A stretch of DNA of 15,986 nt from Multifurca ochricompacta (taxonomy: Eukaryota > Basidiomycota > Agaricomycetes > Russulales > Russulaceae): the NCBI GenBank assembly GCA_022496185.1, contig WTXG01000520.1:1-15986 (forward strand), given 5' to 3'. The notes under the pieces are model-generated. The model did not search any database and was not told the origin of the DNA. It was given only the letters and a program-made list of their open reading frames with translations. A program made the translations under genes and the position numbers. This document shows, one piece after another, positions 1-8,151 of this stretch (the first letter of the stretch is position 1; every line of letters begins with the position of its first letter).

Positions 1-2
1 AA

Positions 3-1292
3 AGATATCCCTTGGTGCTGGGGAAAGGACAGCAGCACGCCTTTGAAGAAATTCGGGATATTATCAGCTCAGAACCTGTCCTCCTACAACCTAATCTGGA
101 AAAACCATTCAAGCTTGAAGTCGACACATCCCACTTCACAACAGGGGCAGTATTGAACCAAAGGGACACCATGGGACTTCTTCACCCAGTGGCTTTTTAC
201 TCAGAAACATTTTCCCCTGCTGAACGAAACTACAACATTTGGGACCAAGAGTTGTTAGCCATTGTAAAAGCCCTGTGTCACTGGCGTCCCTACCTAGCTG
301 GAACCCCATACAAGACTATCATCTACACCGACCACTCCAACCTCCTATACTGGAAAGAACCTCATAAAATCAGTCGATGCGTCGCACAAGAAGTCCTGGA
401 GTTGGAAGAGTATAACTTCACCCTGAAACATATCGCAGGTAGTCGCAATGCGCAAGCAGATTCCTTATCACGGCGACCAGATATGCTTAGTGGGGAGGAC
501 AACAATGATAATATCACAGTCCTCCCTGAAGAAGTCTTCGCACAAACAGCTGTTGTCAGTCTTCACGACATGGACCTGTGGGCTCAGGTATCACAAAACA
601 TGAACCAGCAGTTATGCAAGTCATGGGCAGATGCACATAATCTGAAGAAGATTGACGGCCTTTGGTGGAAGGATGGGGATCGTCTCATTGTCACCAGTGG
701 CGACAACATTAAGAGGGGGGTGATCCATTTTCACCACGATCTCCCCTCTGCTGGCCACCTGGGCATCGCCAACACTTATGCTCTTGCCAAACGTGACTAC
801 TGGTGGCCAAACATGAAAAAGGACGTAGAAGAATATGTGAAAGGATGCGCAGATTGCCAGGCCAACAAAGTGAACACGCACCCACATCCACCAGCAATAG
901 TTCCCATCACTCCCACCATGTCCCTGCCATTCCAGACAATCGCCATGGACTTCATAGTCAAACTACCGAACTCTAGAGGCTTCGACTCCATCCTGACTGT
1001 CACAGACCATGACTGCTCCAAAGCAGCGTTATTCATACCATGTAACGAGTCCATCACAGCAGAAGAGGTGGCCAAACTTTACCTCGATCATGTCTATAGA
1101 CACTATGGCCTCCCAGAAAAGATCATCTCCGACCACAATCCACGTTTTACCTCGACATTTGCTAGAGCACTATGCAAGGTCCTGGATGTGAAGCAGAATA
1201 TTTCAACTGCCTATCACCCCCAGACAGATGGACAGTCTGAACACACCAACCAATGGTTGGAACAATATCTTCGATTCTGGTGCAATGGATGA
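3..1292 (+). pseudogene. Ty3/gypsy pol, RNase H and integrase part (element A), ended by an in-frame TGA
   Basis: The reading frame is open from the window edge, so the true start lies upstream and an apparent TTG start at 12 has no meaning. In order it encodes the end of RT and the RNase H domain (KLEVDTS near 115, ERNYNIWDQELLAI near 224, IYTDHSNLLYW near 320, ADSLSRRPD near 456), then the zinc-binding domain (GHLGIA followed by CADCQ, about 760-865), then the integrase core. The catalytic triad is complete: Asp at 948, Asp at 1131 and Glu at 1239, with 35 residues between the last two. Some neighbours are unusual (VTDHD and SDHNPRF where most relatives have VVDR and SDRGPQF). Frame 3 stops at TGA 1290-1292 inside the conserved block before QDDW, then continues open. 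RNase H degrades template RNA and integrase joins the DNA copy to the genome. Confidence 0.9.
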
Positions 1293-1961
1293 CAGGACGA
1301 TTGGGCTGACTGGTTGGCAACCACAGAGTTTGCACACAACTCCTGGCCAAATGGTACAACAAAGACTTCCCCATTTGCCCTTATCATGGGATGGACCCCA
1401 CATACCACATGGACTGACAAACCCACAAACGTTCCTACCGCTGCACAACAAATTGGCCAATGGGATGAAGTCAGGAAATCGGCCAATGAGAACTTACTAA
1501 AGGCGCAGCAGACTTTACTTGAAAAGCCCTCAAAGTTCACACCTTATCAGACCAATGAGCTGGTTTGGCTGGAAGGGAAGCATATCCACATGTCACACCC
1601 CACCGCTAAGTTAGCACCCCGACATCATGGACCCTTCAGAATCATGCGGAAGCTGTCAGATGTGTCATACGAACTCGAACTTCCTCCCACATGGAAGATC
1701 CACCCGGTATTCCATGCCAAACTCCTGACCCCATACAAGGAAACTTCACTGCATGGGGAAAACTTCCCAAGGCCCGCACCAGAACTAGTTGATGGAGAAG
1801 CGGAGTGGGAGGTGGAGCAGATCATGAACTCTGCTTATCGAGGCCGAGGGCACAAGCTACATTACCTGATCAAGTGGAAGGGTTTCCCAGACTCTGACAA
1901 CTCATGGGAACTGGCCGGAAATATCTTTGCCCCAAACCTTATCATGGAATTCCACTTATGA
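1293..1961 (+). pseudogene. Integrase C-terminus with GPY/F module and chromodomain (element A)
   Basis: This is the continuation of the upstream pol in the same frame, separated only by the TGA at 1290-1292, so the two parts were one gene. It starts with QDDWADWLATTEFAHN, the end of the integrase core. About 1608-1740 holds the GPY/F module (HHGPFRIMRKLSD, then HPVFHAKLL). About 1803-1950 holds a chromodomain (EWEVEQIMNS, HYLIKWKGFPDSDNSWE), with the aromatic residues W, Y/W and W expected for binding methylated histone tails. In chromoviruses this domain is thought to steer integration to heterochromatin. The stop is TGA at 1959-1961. There is no frameshift over nearly 2 kb, unlike elements C and D. 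Translation could reach it only by readthrough, so I call it a pseudogene or a copy with one sequence error. Confidence 0.88.
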
Positions 1962-2063
1962 CATCCCCAAGCGCCCAAAGCTAGTTAAAAGGAAGAGGAC
2001 CACCAACCCCACTCTTTAGAACAACGCCCCCAAAGCAACGTCCTACCCAAACTCACTCCCACC

Positions 2064-2201
2064 ATGAACTCTTCTTTCATCGCCGCTTCTGCTGCCGTTG
2101 ACGCTTTTGCTGCCACTACTGTGGTCGTCGAGGCCTTCCCCTCTGCCCATCCCTCGACCCATCCCTCTTCCCCTATTGACTACAAAGCTGCTGTGGAGTG
2201 A
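2064..2201 (+). CDS. Possible 45-residue ORF in the 3' tail of element A
   Basis: An ATG in an acceptable context (ACC before ATG) opens a 45-codon frame ending at TGA 2199-2201. The predicted peptide begins MNSSFIAASAAVDAFAATT and is rich in Ala, Ser and Pro, with no motif I recognise. It lies about 100 bp after the chromodomain stop and just before the LTR of element B. Its length is compatible with chance, and I keep it only because the stretch otherwise holds nothing and has a coding-like Ala/Ser/Pro bias. It could equally be 3' untranslated sequence of A. Confidence 0.15.
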   Translation: MNSSFIAASAAVDAFAATTVVVEAFPSAHPSTHPSSPIDYKAAVE

Positions 2202-2487
2202 GTCAAGACCCAATCACTGAACCCCAATGATGACTGTTGACATGGCATGTGTCTTGAGGTGCTTCAGGCATCTAGGTTAGGGTCTAAGCTGTGCATGATT
2301 AGATTAGATATAGATTCGGAGTTTCGGACTTTTTACTATATCATTATTACTTTCTTTCTCGCGATGCGCAGCAGCTGACTGATGTACCTTAGTAATCCTG
2401 TGTAGCATGTGATATCTCACTGGCCAATGGCCTTAGTCCCTCAGTAGTAATTCTAGTGCATTCCATTGCGCACAGACCATCCTTGAA

Positions 2488-2497
2488 CTATATAAGG
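2488..2497 (+). promoter_or_regulatory. TATA box of LTR B
   Basis: CTATATAAGG lies about 16 bp before the perfect hairpin at 2513-2550, so a transcript starting 25-35 bp downstream would begin at or inside the hairpin. The position fits the U3/R boundary of an LTR. The start site is inferred from usual spacing only. Confidence 0.5.
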
Positions 2498-2512
2498 AGG
2501 TCTATTTCATCT

Positions 2513-2550
2513 CTTACACTTCAGAGTTTTCTTCACCTCTGAAGTGTAAG
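2513..2550 (+). repeat. Perfect 14-bp hairpin in LTR B
   Basis: CTTACACTTCAGAG (2513-2526) and CTCTGAAGTGTAAG (2537-2550) are exact reverse complements around a 10-base loop. It sits just after the TATA box, where the R region should begin. Element D has a hairpin of different sequence at the matching place. Confidence 0.75.
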
Positions 2551-2633
2551 TCCCTTCTACATTACTTCCTACTTATACCTTTGACTAACCGCTCTCTGTA
2601 GCTACTTGTCTTTTAGGTCAGTAGTATAGTAAT

Positions 2634-2656
2634 AGAGTTTTCTTCACCTCTGAAGT
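2634..2656 (+). repeat. Second copy of hairpin loop and right arm in LTR B
   Basis: The 23 bases at 2523-2545 recur exactly at 2634-2656, 111 bp downstream. The copy keeps a short self-complementary stem (AGAG with CTCT) but not the outer part of the 14-bp stem. It is followed by CTTGTCTTTTAG, a block that also lies upstream of it near 2605. Confidence 0.75.
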
Positions 2657-2724
2657 CTAACTTGTCTTTTAGCCTTACACACTAACCACAGTCAGTATCA
2701 CTGCGCGCACATGCCTGTTCTTCA

Positions 2725-2740
2725 GGTTATGGGCCCTGCC
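2725..2740 (+). other. Primer binding site of element B (tRNA-iMet anticodon half)
   Basis: GGTTATGGGCCCTGCC follows the LTR end directly. Its reverse complement contains GGGCCCATAACC, the CAU anticodon stem-loop typical of initiator tRNA-Met. Drosophila copia and yeast Ty5 are known to be primed by an initiator tRNA-Met half rather than by the tRNA 3' end. The match is judged against remembered tRNA sequences, not against this genome. Confidence 0.6.
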
Positions 2741-3239
2741 GCTCTTTACTGATCTGGCACTCCTTTTTTGATCACAGTCCAACAAACCTTTCAAGCTCAA
2801 CAAGCTTTAAAAGTTCAATCCCAATAACTTTTCCTTGTGAGCTTCTCTTTCATCTACTTGCCCTTAACTGTCCACAAGGTGGTACGCTTTATGTGCCCAC
2901 CTTGATCTGTTTGGCTAGCCCTTCTTAAGGGTTCTTGCAAAGGTGACAAGGGACCCTTAGTGGGTGAAACACCTTAAGCCCTCATGTGTGCCCTAAGTAA
3001 ATAGTGTTCATAGTTGTAGCTGGGTTTTCGTCCCATAGATAGTTTTAGTAGGCCACTTGCCCAGAAGGCTTGAGGCTTTAGGTCTGGTCAATGCTTGGCT
3101 CGATCTGTAAGCCGGGTTTAGCCACCCGCTGGTAGAGTTTAGGGTCTAGAACAAGGCATGGGTAGTCACTCCCATGATGCTTGGGCTTGATACAAGTAGG
3201 CCACACTACTATAGTATTTACACAGTAACTAGAGGGTTT
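2741..3239 (+). other. 500 bp without a recognisable gene, between PBS of B and LTR of C
   Basis: I see no frame with retroelement motifs in this stretch and no gag start where one would be expected after the primer site. Small self-complementary pieces occur (CCCTTCTTAAGGG at about 2929; a GGGTTTAGCCACCC-type stretch near 3114). It may be the leader of B, or unrelated sequence. The last bases, GGTTT (3235-3239), would be the left target-site copy of element C if its LTR starts at 3240. Confidence 0.4.
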
Positions 3240-3449
3240 TGTCATGAACTGACACCCTAGAAAACCTCCTGACCCCCCAGAAATCCTCAGACGCTCCCAG
3301 AGACCTTGTAAAACCCTCAGAGACGAAGATAACCCTAGATTAAGACCAGAGAAGGGCCGGTCCGGACCAGGGCCGGACTCCTGCCAAATTGAAGACCTGT
3401 GGGAAGAGTACTAACAGAACCCCACAATGCCTAAACAGCAGTCCACAAA

Positions 3450-3484
3450 CTGCGGACTGCGGACTGCGGACTGCGGACTGCGGA
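3450..3484 (+). repeat. Five tandem CTGCGGA units in LTR C
   Basis: Five exact 7-bp copies of CTGCGGA run from 3450 to 3484. GCAGTCC just upstream (3438-3444) is the reverse complement of GGACTGC within the array, so a hairpin with any of several units is possible. The array lies in the predicted U3, about 110 bp before the TATA box. Confidence 0.85.
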
Positions 3485-3593
3485 TTTCTAAGCCCAAAAG
3501 TGGGGCTATTCTCATTGGTGGATCAGTAGGGAGTTAAAGCGAAGTTAACCTCCCCTAAAGTGGTGCACAGACCAAAGTCCCGGTTGTAATTAC

Positions 3594-3602
3594 GTATATA
3601 AA
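3594..3602 (+). promoter_or_regulatory. TATA box of LTR C
   Basis: GTATATAAA is the only strong TATA motif in this LTR and lies in its second half, as expected for the U3/R boundary. Transcription would start near 3625-3635 by usual spacing, which is an inference. Confidence 0.5.
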
Positions 3603-3789
3603 CCCTTTAGGAATAGAATGGACAGCTCCAGACTGTCCACTTGTGATCCGGTTCCTGATTACCTAGGAGATTAGCCCCACCTTGTGGAAGGCTTCTCATC
3701 TCTTGCCCTTGAGCTGTTCGCTTCGTCTCCCTTGCACTTTCACCCTCACTCTCATCCTTTGCCCACTTCCAAATCCCCTCCTTCGCATA

Positions 3790-3822
3790 CAACCCACTGT
3801 CCAGGCAGTCGACAGTGAGTTG
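3790..3822 (+). repeat. Hairpin at the 3' end of LTR C
   Basis: CACTGTC (3795-3801) and GACAGTG (3811-3817) are exact reverse complements around 9 bases. Beyond one mismatch, CAAC (3790-3793) pairs with GTTG (3819-3822). It sits immediately before the LTR end, in the predicted U5. Confidence 0.6.
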
Positions 3823-3829
3823 TAACATT

Positions 3830-3845
3830 TGGACAGTCTCCTTTG
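3830..3845 (+). other. Candidate primer binding site of element C
   Basis: TGGACAGTCTCCTTTG begins with TGG, the complement of the tRNA CCA end, two bases after the LTR end at 3827. This is the classic arrangement of tRNA 3'-end priming and differs from the anticodon-half priming suggested for B and D. I cannot name the tRNA. Confidence 0.4.
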
Positions 3846-3849
3846 CAGC

Positions 3850-4929
3850 AGACAGTGACTGACAAGTGCCCTAGTGTCCCAGAACAGCTCCCCTTTGACC
3901 AACTCTTGGATCAAGCAGCCTCCCCCCCTACGAGCTTACCCCCCCCACGAAATCCTCAACTTTGCTGCCTTAGTAGAGGCAGCTGCCACAGCATCCCCTG
4001 CCCCCCTTCATCGGTTTACCTCCTCTGGAACTCCCAGAACTTCACCCTTTCCCTGTGCCCTCCCCCACCCTCCAACTACCTCCCCTTGCTCCCCCAGGTC
4101 TTCTGAACGCATCCAACACCTTTGGCACCCCCCCTCCTCGCTATATTCGCCTTCCAACCCCTGCCCCACCCCCTCCCACCACTGCAAACGCTCTCTCCCC
4201 TCGCCACCCTGGCACTGACCATCCTCCAGCACCTCCTGCTCTTCACCTTCATCATCCTGTGTGCCTTAACCATCCAACCAACCCTCACCAGTTTCTTATC
4301 TACCATTCGATTGACGGTAATCAAGAATCTTGGGTGCCCAGTCAGTTCTCGAGGGAGACCAGCCTTTTTGATCAATATCCCTGCTTCCTGGACGTGCTTG
4401 AGCATAGAGCTAATTACCTTCCTGGTGTGCTCGTTTCTTTCCGCTTTCCTCACTTCCATATCGTTCCTATTCGCCCTCGTATTGATCGCTTCCTTCGTTC
4501 CACTTATTACCCCCCTCCCACTTTGTAAACATCAATCTCTGTGCCAAAGTAGGGTTCTTGGCCCCCAACATTCTTACCTTCCCCAAGGGCCTCCTCGTCT
4601 ATTCCTGGAACGCTTCCATTGCCCGCCTTCATCGCTCCCTCTCCCCAGAACTCCAGGACGTCTTCAGTGGGGCTAGAGTACTGCTCCAAGGCTTTGATCT
4701 TCTGGACGGACGCTTCCTCTCTTTGTTTGGCACCCTTAGCTTCACTGACATTGGGGTCCTAGTAGAAGAAAGATACTTCACAGTACGAGATATACTTAGA
4801 GACCATCTGGAGCTTGTCCCTTTAGTTTCCCCTGTTCGTCTACCCACCAACCCCCTCCCTTTCCTTCCCATACACCCTTCAGACGGGTACCCTTGCTTTG
4901 AAGACATAGACTTTGATATCAACCTCTAA
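3850..4929 (+). pseudogene. Unrecognised pre-gag coding region of element C, part 1
   Basis: I do not recognise this protein. Coding-like reading starts near 3885 (PEQLPFDQLLDQAA), runs through a Pro-rich stretch (about 4010-4240), then a folded-looking part (SWVPSQFSRETSLFDQYPCF near 4330; FLAPNILTFPKGLLVYSWNA near 4555) and ends ...FEDIDFDINL at the TAA 4927-4929. The frame changes near 3925, 3945, about 4000 (two steps) and 4515, mostly at runs of C. Each step has the direction expected from loss of one base. There is no zinc knuckle, protease or RT motif. The region lies between the LTR and gag, where Ty3/gypsy elements normally carry only a short leader. It may be an extra ORF of this lineage or captured sequence. 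Confidence 0.5.
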
Positions 4930-4970
4930 ACAGTACGTTGTGCATAACTGTAGAGGTTCCTTGTAAATAA

Positions 4971-5945
4971 AAGAGTTCTTGGGTGCGGAAAATAGTGTCC
5001 TTCCCCACAGAAAGAGAAGACCGCCTCCAACGGGTCCAAAGACAATTTGACCACCTTTTCCAACTTCACAGAGAAGCACAGCTCGCCCTCCTGTACCCAG
5101 AACCCTCATCAGCACCCTCCACGACGACGGACAAGCAGAAGGCTGGTGTGACGTTGATACTATCTATCTACCCCTTCGTCTTCTCCTCCCATTTGGGCGA
5201 GTTCTCACTCAAACCCAGTACAACCAATTCCTGTCCGGACCTTGCCAAAGCATTCCCCGAGACTCCCAACACCAACTCCTTTACTGGCACCTTGCTCAGC
5301 TCACCCATTCCACAGGGGACCCCCTTGAAACACTCCTGATCTGTGTCAACGACGAATATCTTTGGAGAGAGCACATCCCTCCTCGCATCCCAGAACTTGA
5401 AACACTTGTGCTCAGAGGGGAACGTCTTTATTACCTCTCTACCTTTCGTTTGGACCACATAAGAATTAATCTCACCTTTGACGAGATCCGCCTCCACTCT
5501 GCTCCCTCCCCCTCTGGCTGGCGACTGGTAGAAACAGAAGGCATACAAATTGAATACCTGTGGACTGCTGATTACTGGGAGACCACCTCTCGTAACCATT
5601 GCCCATTCCTTGTCAACCCTCCCATCTTCACAGACCCCCTTATCTCCCTACCTACGCTGAACTCTCCCCCTCCCCAGAACCAGAAGAGCTCACATTCCTA
5701 CCCTTTCCCTTGCAGCAGTCACTCAAGAAGAAGAACGCCTCACCCAGATCCAGACAGCCTTAATTGGTACCACTACCACCTGGTCTGACCTTGAAACTCC
5801 CACAGAAAATACCTCGGACTTTGAAGAGAGTTCTCCTGTACCAGACGGCACTGCCTCTGTGAGATTGATCTTTGCACCTGTAATTATCGCCCAGAAACCC
5901 CCCCTACCCCCCAGGCATAGTGTTGTGGAGGCCTTCTGCCTTTGA
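4971..5945 (+). pseudogene. Unrecognised pre-gag coding region of element C, part 2
   Basis: After a spacer of about 40 bp a new open stretch begins at 4971, with no clear ATG, and reads a charged, probably helical segment (EREDRLQRVQRQFDHLFQLH near 5010). Near 5095 it passes into the next frame (EGWCDVDTIYLPLRLLL near 5140; VNDEYLWREHIPPRIPELE near 5345; LYYLSTFRLDHIRINLTFDE near 5430). Further steps near 5655 and 5710 lead to an acidic segment (VTQEEERLTQIQTALI near 5718) ending at TGA 5943-5945. All four parts look coding in base use, but I recognise no family. The three steps again read as one lost base each. It is probably part of the same unknown protein, or its partner, with part 1. 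Confidence 0.5.
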
Positions 5946-6026
5946 TACGTACTTACCTTCACATTACTCAATCTAAGTAGGAAAGGGAATAAAAGAGACT
6001 CCTTTGCATCGTGGCTAGTATTACTG

Positions 6027-6738
6027 ACTGGGCTATCAACCTGGCGTCCCAACACAGAAGAAGTCAGTCCAACTCCCCCCAAGATAGAAGAAGAAACCCT
6101 AGAAGACGTAGCAGTAACGATACACCAGCCACACCTGCCCCTCATCACACCACTAGAAGGCAAAGAGCGCAAACCCATCCCAGTCCCAGTGCACCCCCAC
6201 CAGAGCGACCACTCCCCCTGTCCCAGAGCCCTTCCTTGCCCATCTAAACTATTCCCCTATTCCCCCAACATCCACCCAGCTTGCTTCGACATCAACACCC
6301 TTCCTAAACCTTCCAGTTGTAGAATCAGATCAGTCCCGATCCCGATCCCCTTCCATTGTTCACCTGGTCAACCACATCTACCCTGCCACGATATCTACGT
6401 CTCTGGGACATTACCAACTCGAAACCCCAGTGAACTACGAGAATTCCACCTTCACTGCTCTGCCCACTTGCAACTCAAAGGCCAATCACCTTGACGTCTA
6501 CCATCCCTTGAGTGAAGCTAACCGTATCACCACAGACCCCCTGTACTTTGAGAATCTCCTTTGGCGACTCCGCATTGTTATCTCTGCTCCAGGAATAGTT
6601 GAAGAGTATTACTGGATCCACAGGAACATCCGCAACTACCGTCTAGATCGTGCTGTCCTTCGCCCCGCCTATCAAGTCTTCTACGCCTGGAACGCCCAAG
6701 GGTGGACTACATACCGCCTTAGCACCCGCTCTGAATGA
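6027..6738 (+). pseudogene. Unrecognised pre-gag coding region of element C, part 3
   Basis: The frame opens after 5945 and is convincingly coding from about 6050 (EEVSPTPPKIEEETLEDVAV), acidic and Pro-rich. Near 6190-6215 it changes frame in two steps to EPFLAHLNYSPIPPTST and then continues to a folded-looking part (YFENLLWRLRIVISAPGIVE near 6546; AYQVFYAWNAQGWTTYRLST near 6668) that stops at TGA 6736-6738. There are many aromatic residues and no Cys/His motif. I cannot name it. The acidic, low-complexity start and aromatic-rich end resemble part 2 in style, which could mean a repeated domain, but I cannot align them by eye. Confidence 0.45.
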
Positions 6739-7227
6739 CCTCAGAACGACCTCTTACTGCTGAAGAATTAGCTCAGGTCCCCTTTGGTTTACCCACCCTA
6801 TTTTTGACTACGACGACCGTGCTTTTGTTGCTACCTGGAAAGGAGACAACTACTACACTCAGACTCTTGGACACGACTGGAAACGCCTTCGAGACAGCCG
6901 CACCTTCCTGTAAACGAATATCTCAGTAATTTCCCAACATTGACCTCATCAGCAACCTTGACCCCACACATTCTACGGAACATACAACGGAAAGGAAGTC
7001 CGTGGTCTGACACCCATACAGCGTGGGTCTACTTAATAACCACCGTGTCCAATTCCCAGTTGCTTCTATCACCTCGACGAAGAAGAAGTATCCAGTCCCT
7101 TGAAGCTGTAGAGCAATCCCTTCGTGCTATCACCCTCAGAACCCCCCTACTCTCCCATCCATATCCCTTGCCTCCACAACCACTGCATTGCTTCACACCC
7201 CCAAAGACACCAACACCTCTGAATATC
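6735..7227 (+). pseudogene. Unrecognised pre-gag region of element C, part 4, leading into gag
   Basis: ATGA at 6735-6738 overlaps the stop of part 3 and opens MTSERPLTAEELAQVPFG. Near 6800 the coding signal moves to another frame (DYDDRAFVATWKGDNYYTQT), ending at TAA 6910-6912. Pieces continue after this (YGTYNGKEVRGLTPIQRG near 6974; HRVQFPVASITSTKKK near 7041). From about 7089 the frame is that of gag without a stop, so this protein may once have been joined to Gag. The steps near 7026 and 7085 fit a net gain of one base or loss of two, unlike most others. The function is unknown. Confidence 0.4.
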
Positions 7228-8151
7228 ATGAGTACTACTGCCCCTCAGTGGAAAGATCCTGGGAGCACCCCCAGAATCTTTGATGGTCAAGCTTCTAAAG
7301 CAGAACGTTTCTGGTCCCAACTAGCCAACTACTACTACCTGAATGAGGGTGCCTTCACTGATGAGAGTAGACGAGTCTCTGCAGCCCTCACCCACTTTAA
7401 ACTTGATACACCAGCAGGCGAATGGGCCAGAGACCGCACCAACACTGCACTCCAAGCCAACCCCCCTTCCTTTGGGACTTGGGACCGCTTCAGAATTGAC
7501 TTTGAAAAACAGTTCATTCCAGTAGAGAGTCGCCTCCTGTCCACCAAAGCCATGTATGAAATTCGCCAAGGCACTCGCCCCTTCAATGACTGGTACCAAG
7601 AGTGGTCCACCCATGCTACTCGTGCTACAGTGGATGAAAACACCAAGATCTATGCCTTCCGAAGCATGATCAACCAAGGTCTAGGACAGAAGCTCCTTGG
7701 ACTATCCCCCCAGCCCACCACACTCCGTGATCTTGTCACTAAGGCCAGAGAGTTTGATGCAGCATGGCAGCTTTATGGCAAGACCACCAAGCCTCGGCCT
7801 CTCCATCTGCGTGTTGGAGAAGCTACCACTGACAACCCAGAAGCCCAAGTCAACTTTGTTGCCTCTCCCCAGCCCAGAAACCCTAACACCCCTCCACGCA
7901 CTACCAAGTTAACCCCAGAAGAAAAGAAGTATCGACGAGAAAATAAGCTTTGCTTCTATTGTGGGAAGCCTAATCACATCGCCAATCAATGCCGCAGCAA
8001 GACCAGGGCCATCCAAGGTCAAGGACCTCCTCGCCCTACCCCAGTAAGAGCCCTGGCATCAGAAGAAGCACCCCCCCAAGCACCACGACCCCCCCTGACT
8101 ACCTCTCAGTATCCGCCACCAAGAGCTATGAAGATCCAGTACCATACATGA
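7228..8151 (+). CDS. Gag of Ty3/gypsy element C
   Basis: Gag forms the virus-like particle and binds the element RNA in the cytoplasm. The ATG at 7228 gives MSTTAPQWKDPGSTPRIFDG, followed by a retrotransposon-Gag-type helical domain (FWSQLANYYYLNEGAF, DRFRIDFEKQFIPVE, MYEIRQGTRPFNDWYQEWS, about 7280-7760) and a basic linker. A CCHC zinc knuckle, CFYCGKPNHIANQC, lies at about 7951-7992 with the canonical spacing C-X2-C-X4-H-X4-C. The frame is open upstream to 6940, but this ATG opens the conserved part. The final stretch to TGA 8149-8151 is Pro-rich. Between the two C runs near 8072 and 8090 the likely true frame changes, because another frame (YEDPVPYMMDEDGPSDF) runs on toward protease. Gag and Pol were probably one continuous frame or joined by frameshift. 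Confidence 0.85.
   Translation: MSTTAPQWKDPGSTPRIFDGQASKAERFWSQLANYYYLNEGAFTDESRRVSAALTHFKLDTPAGEWARDRTNTALQANPPSFGTWDRFRIDFEKQFIPVESRLLSTKAMYEIRQGTRPFNDWYQEWSTHATRATVDENTKIYAFRSMINQGLGQKLLGLSPQPTTLRDLVTKAREFDAAWQLYGKTTKPRPLHLRVGEATTDNPEAQVNFVASPQPRNPNTPPRTTKLTPEEKKYRRENKLCFYCGKPNHIANQCRSKTRAIQGQGPPRPTPVRALASEEAPPQAPRPPLTTSQYPPPRAMKIQYHT

Larger units (their letters stand above)
1..2234 (+). mobile_element. Element A: 3' part of a Ty3/gypsy chromovirus
   Basis: The order RNase H, H2C2 zinc-binding domain, integrase core, GPY/F module, chromodomain is that of Ty3/gypsy chromoviruses. The 5' part (LTR, gag, protease, most of RT) lies before the window. After the pol stop at 1961 there are about 270 bp of non-coding tail, after which an LTR of another family (element B) begins. 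I see no LTR of A itself and no convincing polypurine tract next to 2235. The right end is therefore set by the start of B and is an inference. Confidence 0.8.
2235..2724 (+). repeat. 5' LTR of element B (about 490 bp)
   Basis: It begins TGTTGACATGG and ends CTGTTCTTCA, the end being fixed by the primer binding site at 2725. It holds a TATA box near 2488 and a hairpin at 2513-2550. The loop and right arm of that hairpin are repeated at 2634-2656, and there is a CTTGTCTTTTAG block before and after that copy. The five bases before it are ATGAC; no second copy of this LTR is in the window, so the target duplication cannot be tested. The left end is less certain than the right. Confidence 0.6.
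2235..3239 (+). mobile_element. Element B: LTR, primer binding site and leader of a Ty1/copia-like element
   Basis: An LTR with TG...CA ends (2235-2724) is followed with no gap by a 16-base stretch resembling the reverse complement of the initiator tRNA-Met anticodon arm. That order marks a 5' LTR. The LTR shares its hairpin and repeat layout, and the block CTGTAGCTACT followed by CTTTT, with the LTR of copia element D, so B is placed in the same clade. No gag follows: 2741-3239 is non-coding and the LTR of C begins at 3240. B is either cut by C, with the rest beyond the window, or a remnant. An alternative is that this is the 3' LTR of A in a tandem arrangement; the lack of a polypurine tract before 2235 argues against it. 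Confidence 0.55.
3240..3827 (+). repeat. 5' LTR of element C (about 588 bp)
   Basis: It begins TGTCATGAACTGACACCC, itself an inverted repeat (TGTCA, TGACA), and ends TTGTAACA. Inside are a GC-rich palindrome (GGTCCGGACC at about 3359), five tandem CTGCGGA units, a TATA box near 3594 and a terminal hairpin at 3790-3822. The right end is set by a TGG-starting primer site two bases later. The matching 3' LTR is not in the window, so both ends rest on TG...CA and context. Confidence 0.6.

Noticed and set aside
1987..1999. Purine run AAAAGGAAGAGGA after the chromodomain of A, as polypurine tract
   Set aside because: No LTR-like TG start follows; the next bases are CCACCAACCCC, and the next LTR begins over 230 bp later.
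3114..3160. tRNA or SINE-like promoter boxes in the gene-free stretch
   Set aside because: I could not find A and B boxes with correct spacing nor a cloverleaf; small inverted repeats alone do not support an RNA gene.
3450..3484. CRISPR-like or satellite array
   Set aside because: Five 7-bp units without spacers inside an LTR of a eukaryotic element are a simple tandem repeat.
4076..4459. Minus-strand open frames across 4008-4459 and in the copia part (12871-13494)
   Set aside because: They lie opposite better-supported plus-strand coding sequence, lack motifs, and reflect the strong C/T bias of the plus strand.
4933..5010. Possible intron GTACGT...CCACAG joining pre-gag parts 1 and 2
   Set aside because: The stop at 4927-4929 precedes the donor site in the coding frame, so splicing would not join the frames; the same holds for GTACTT at 5949 after the stop at 5945.
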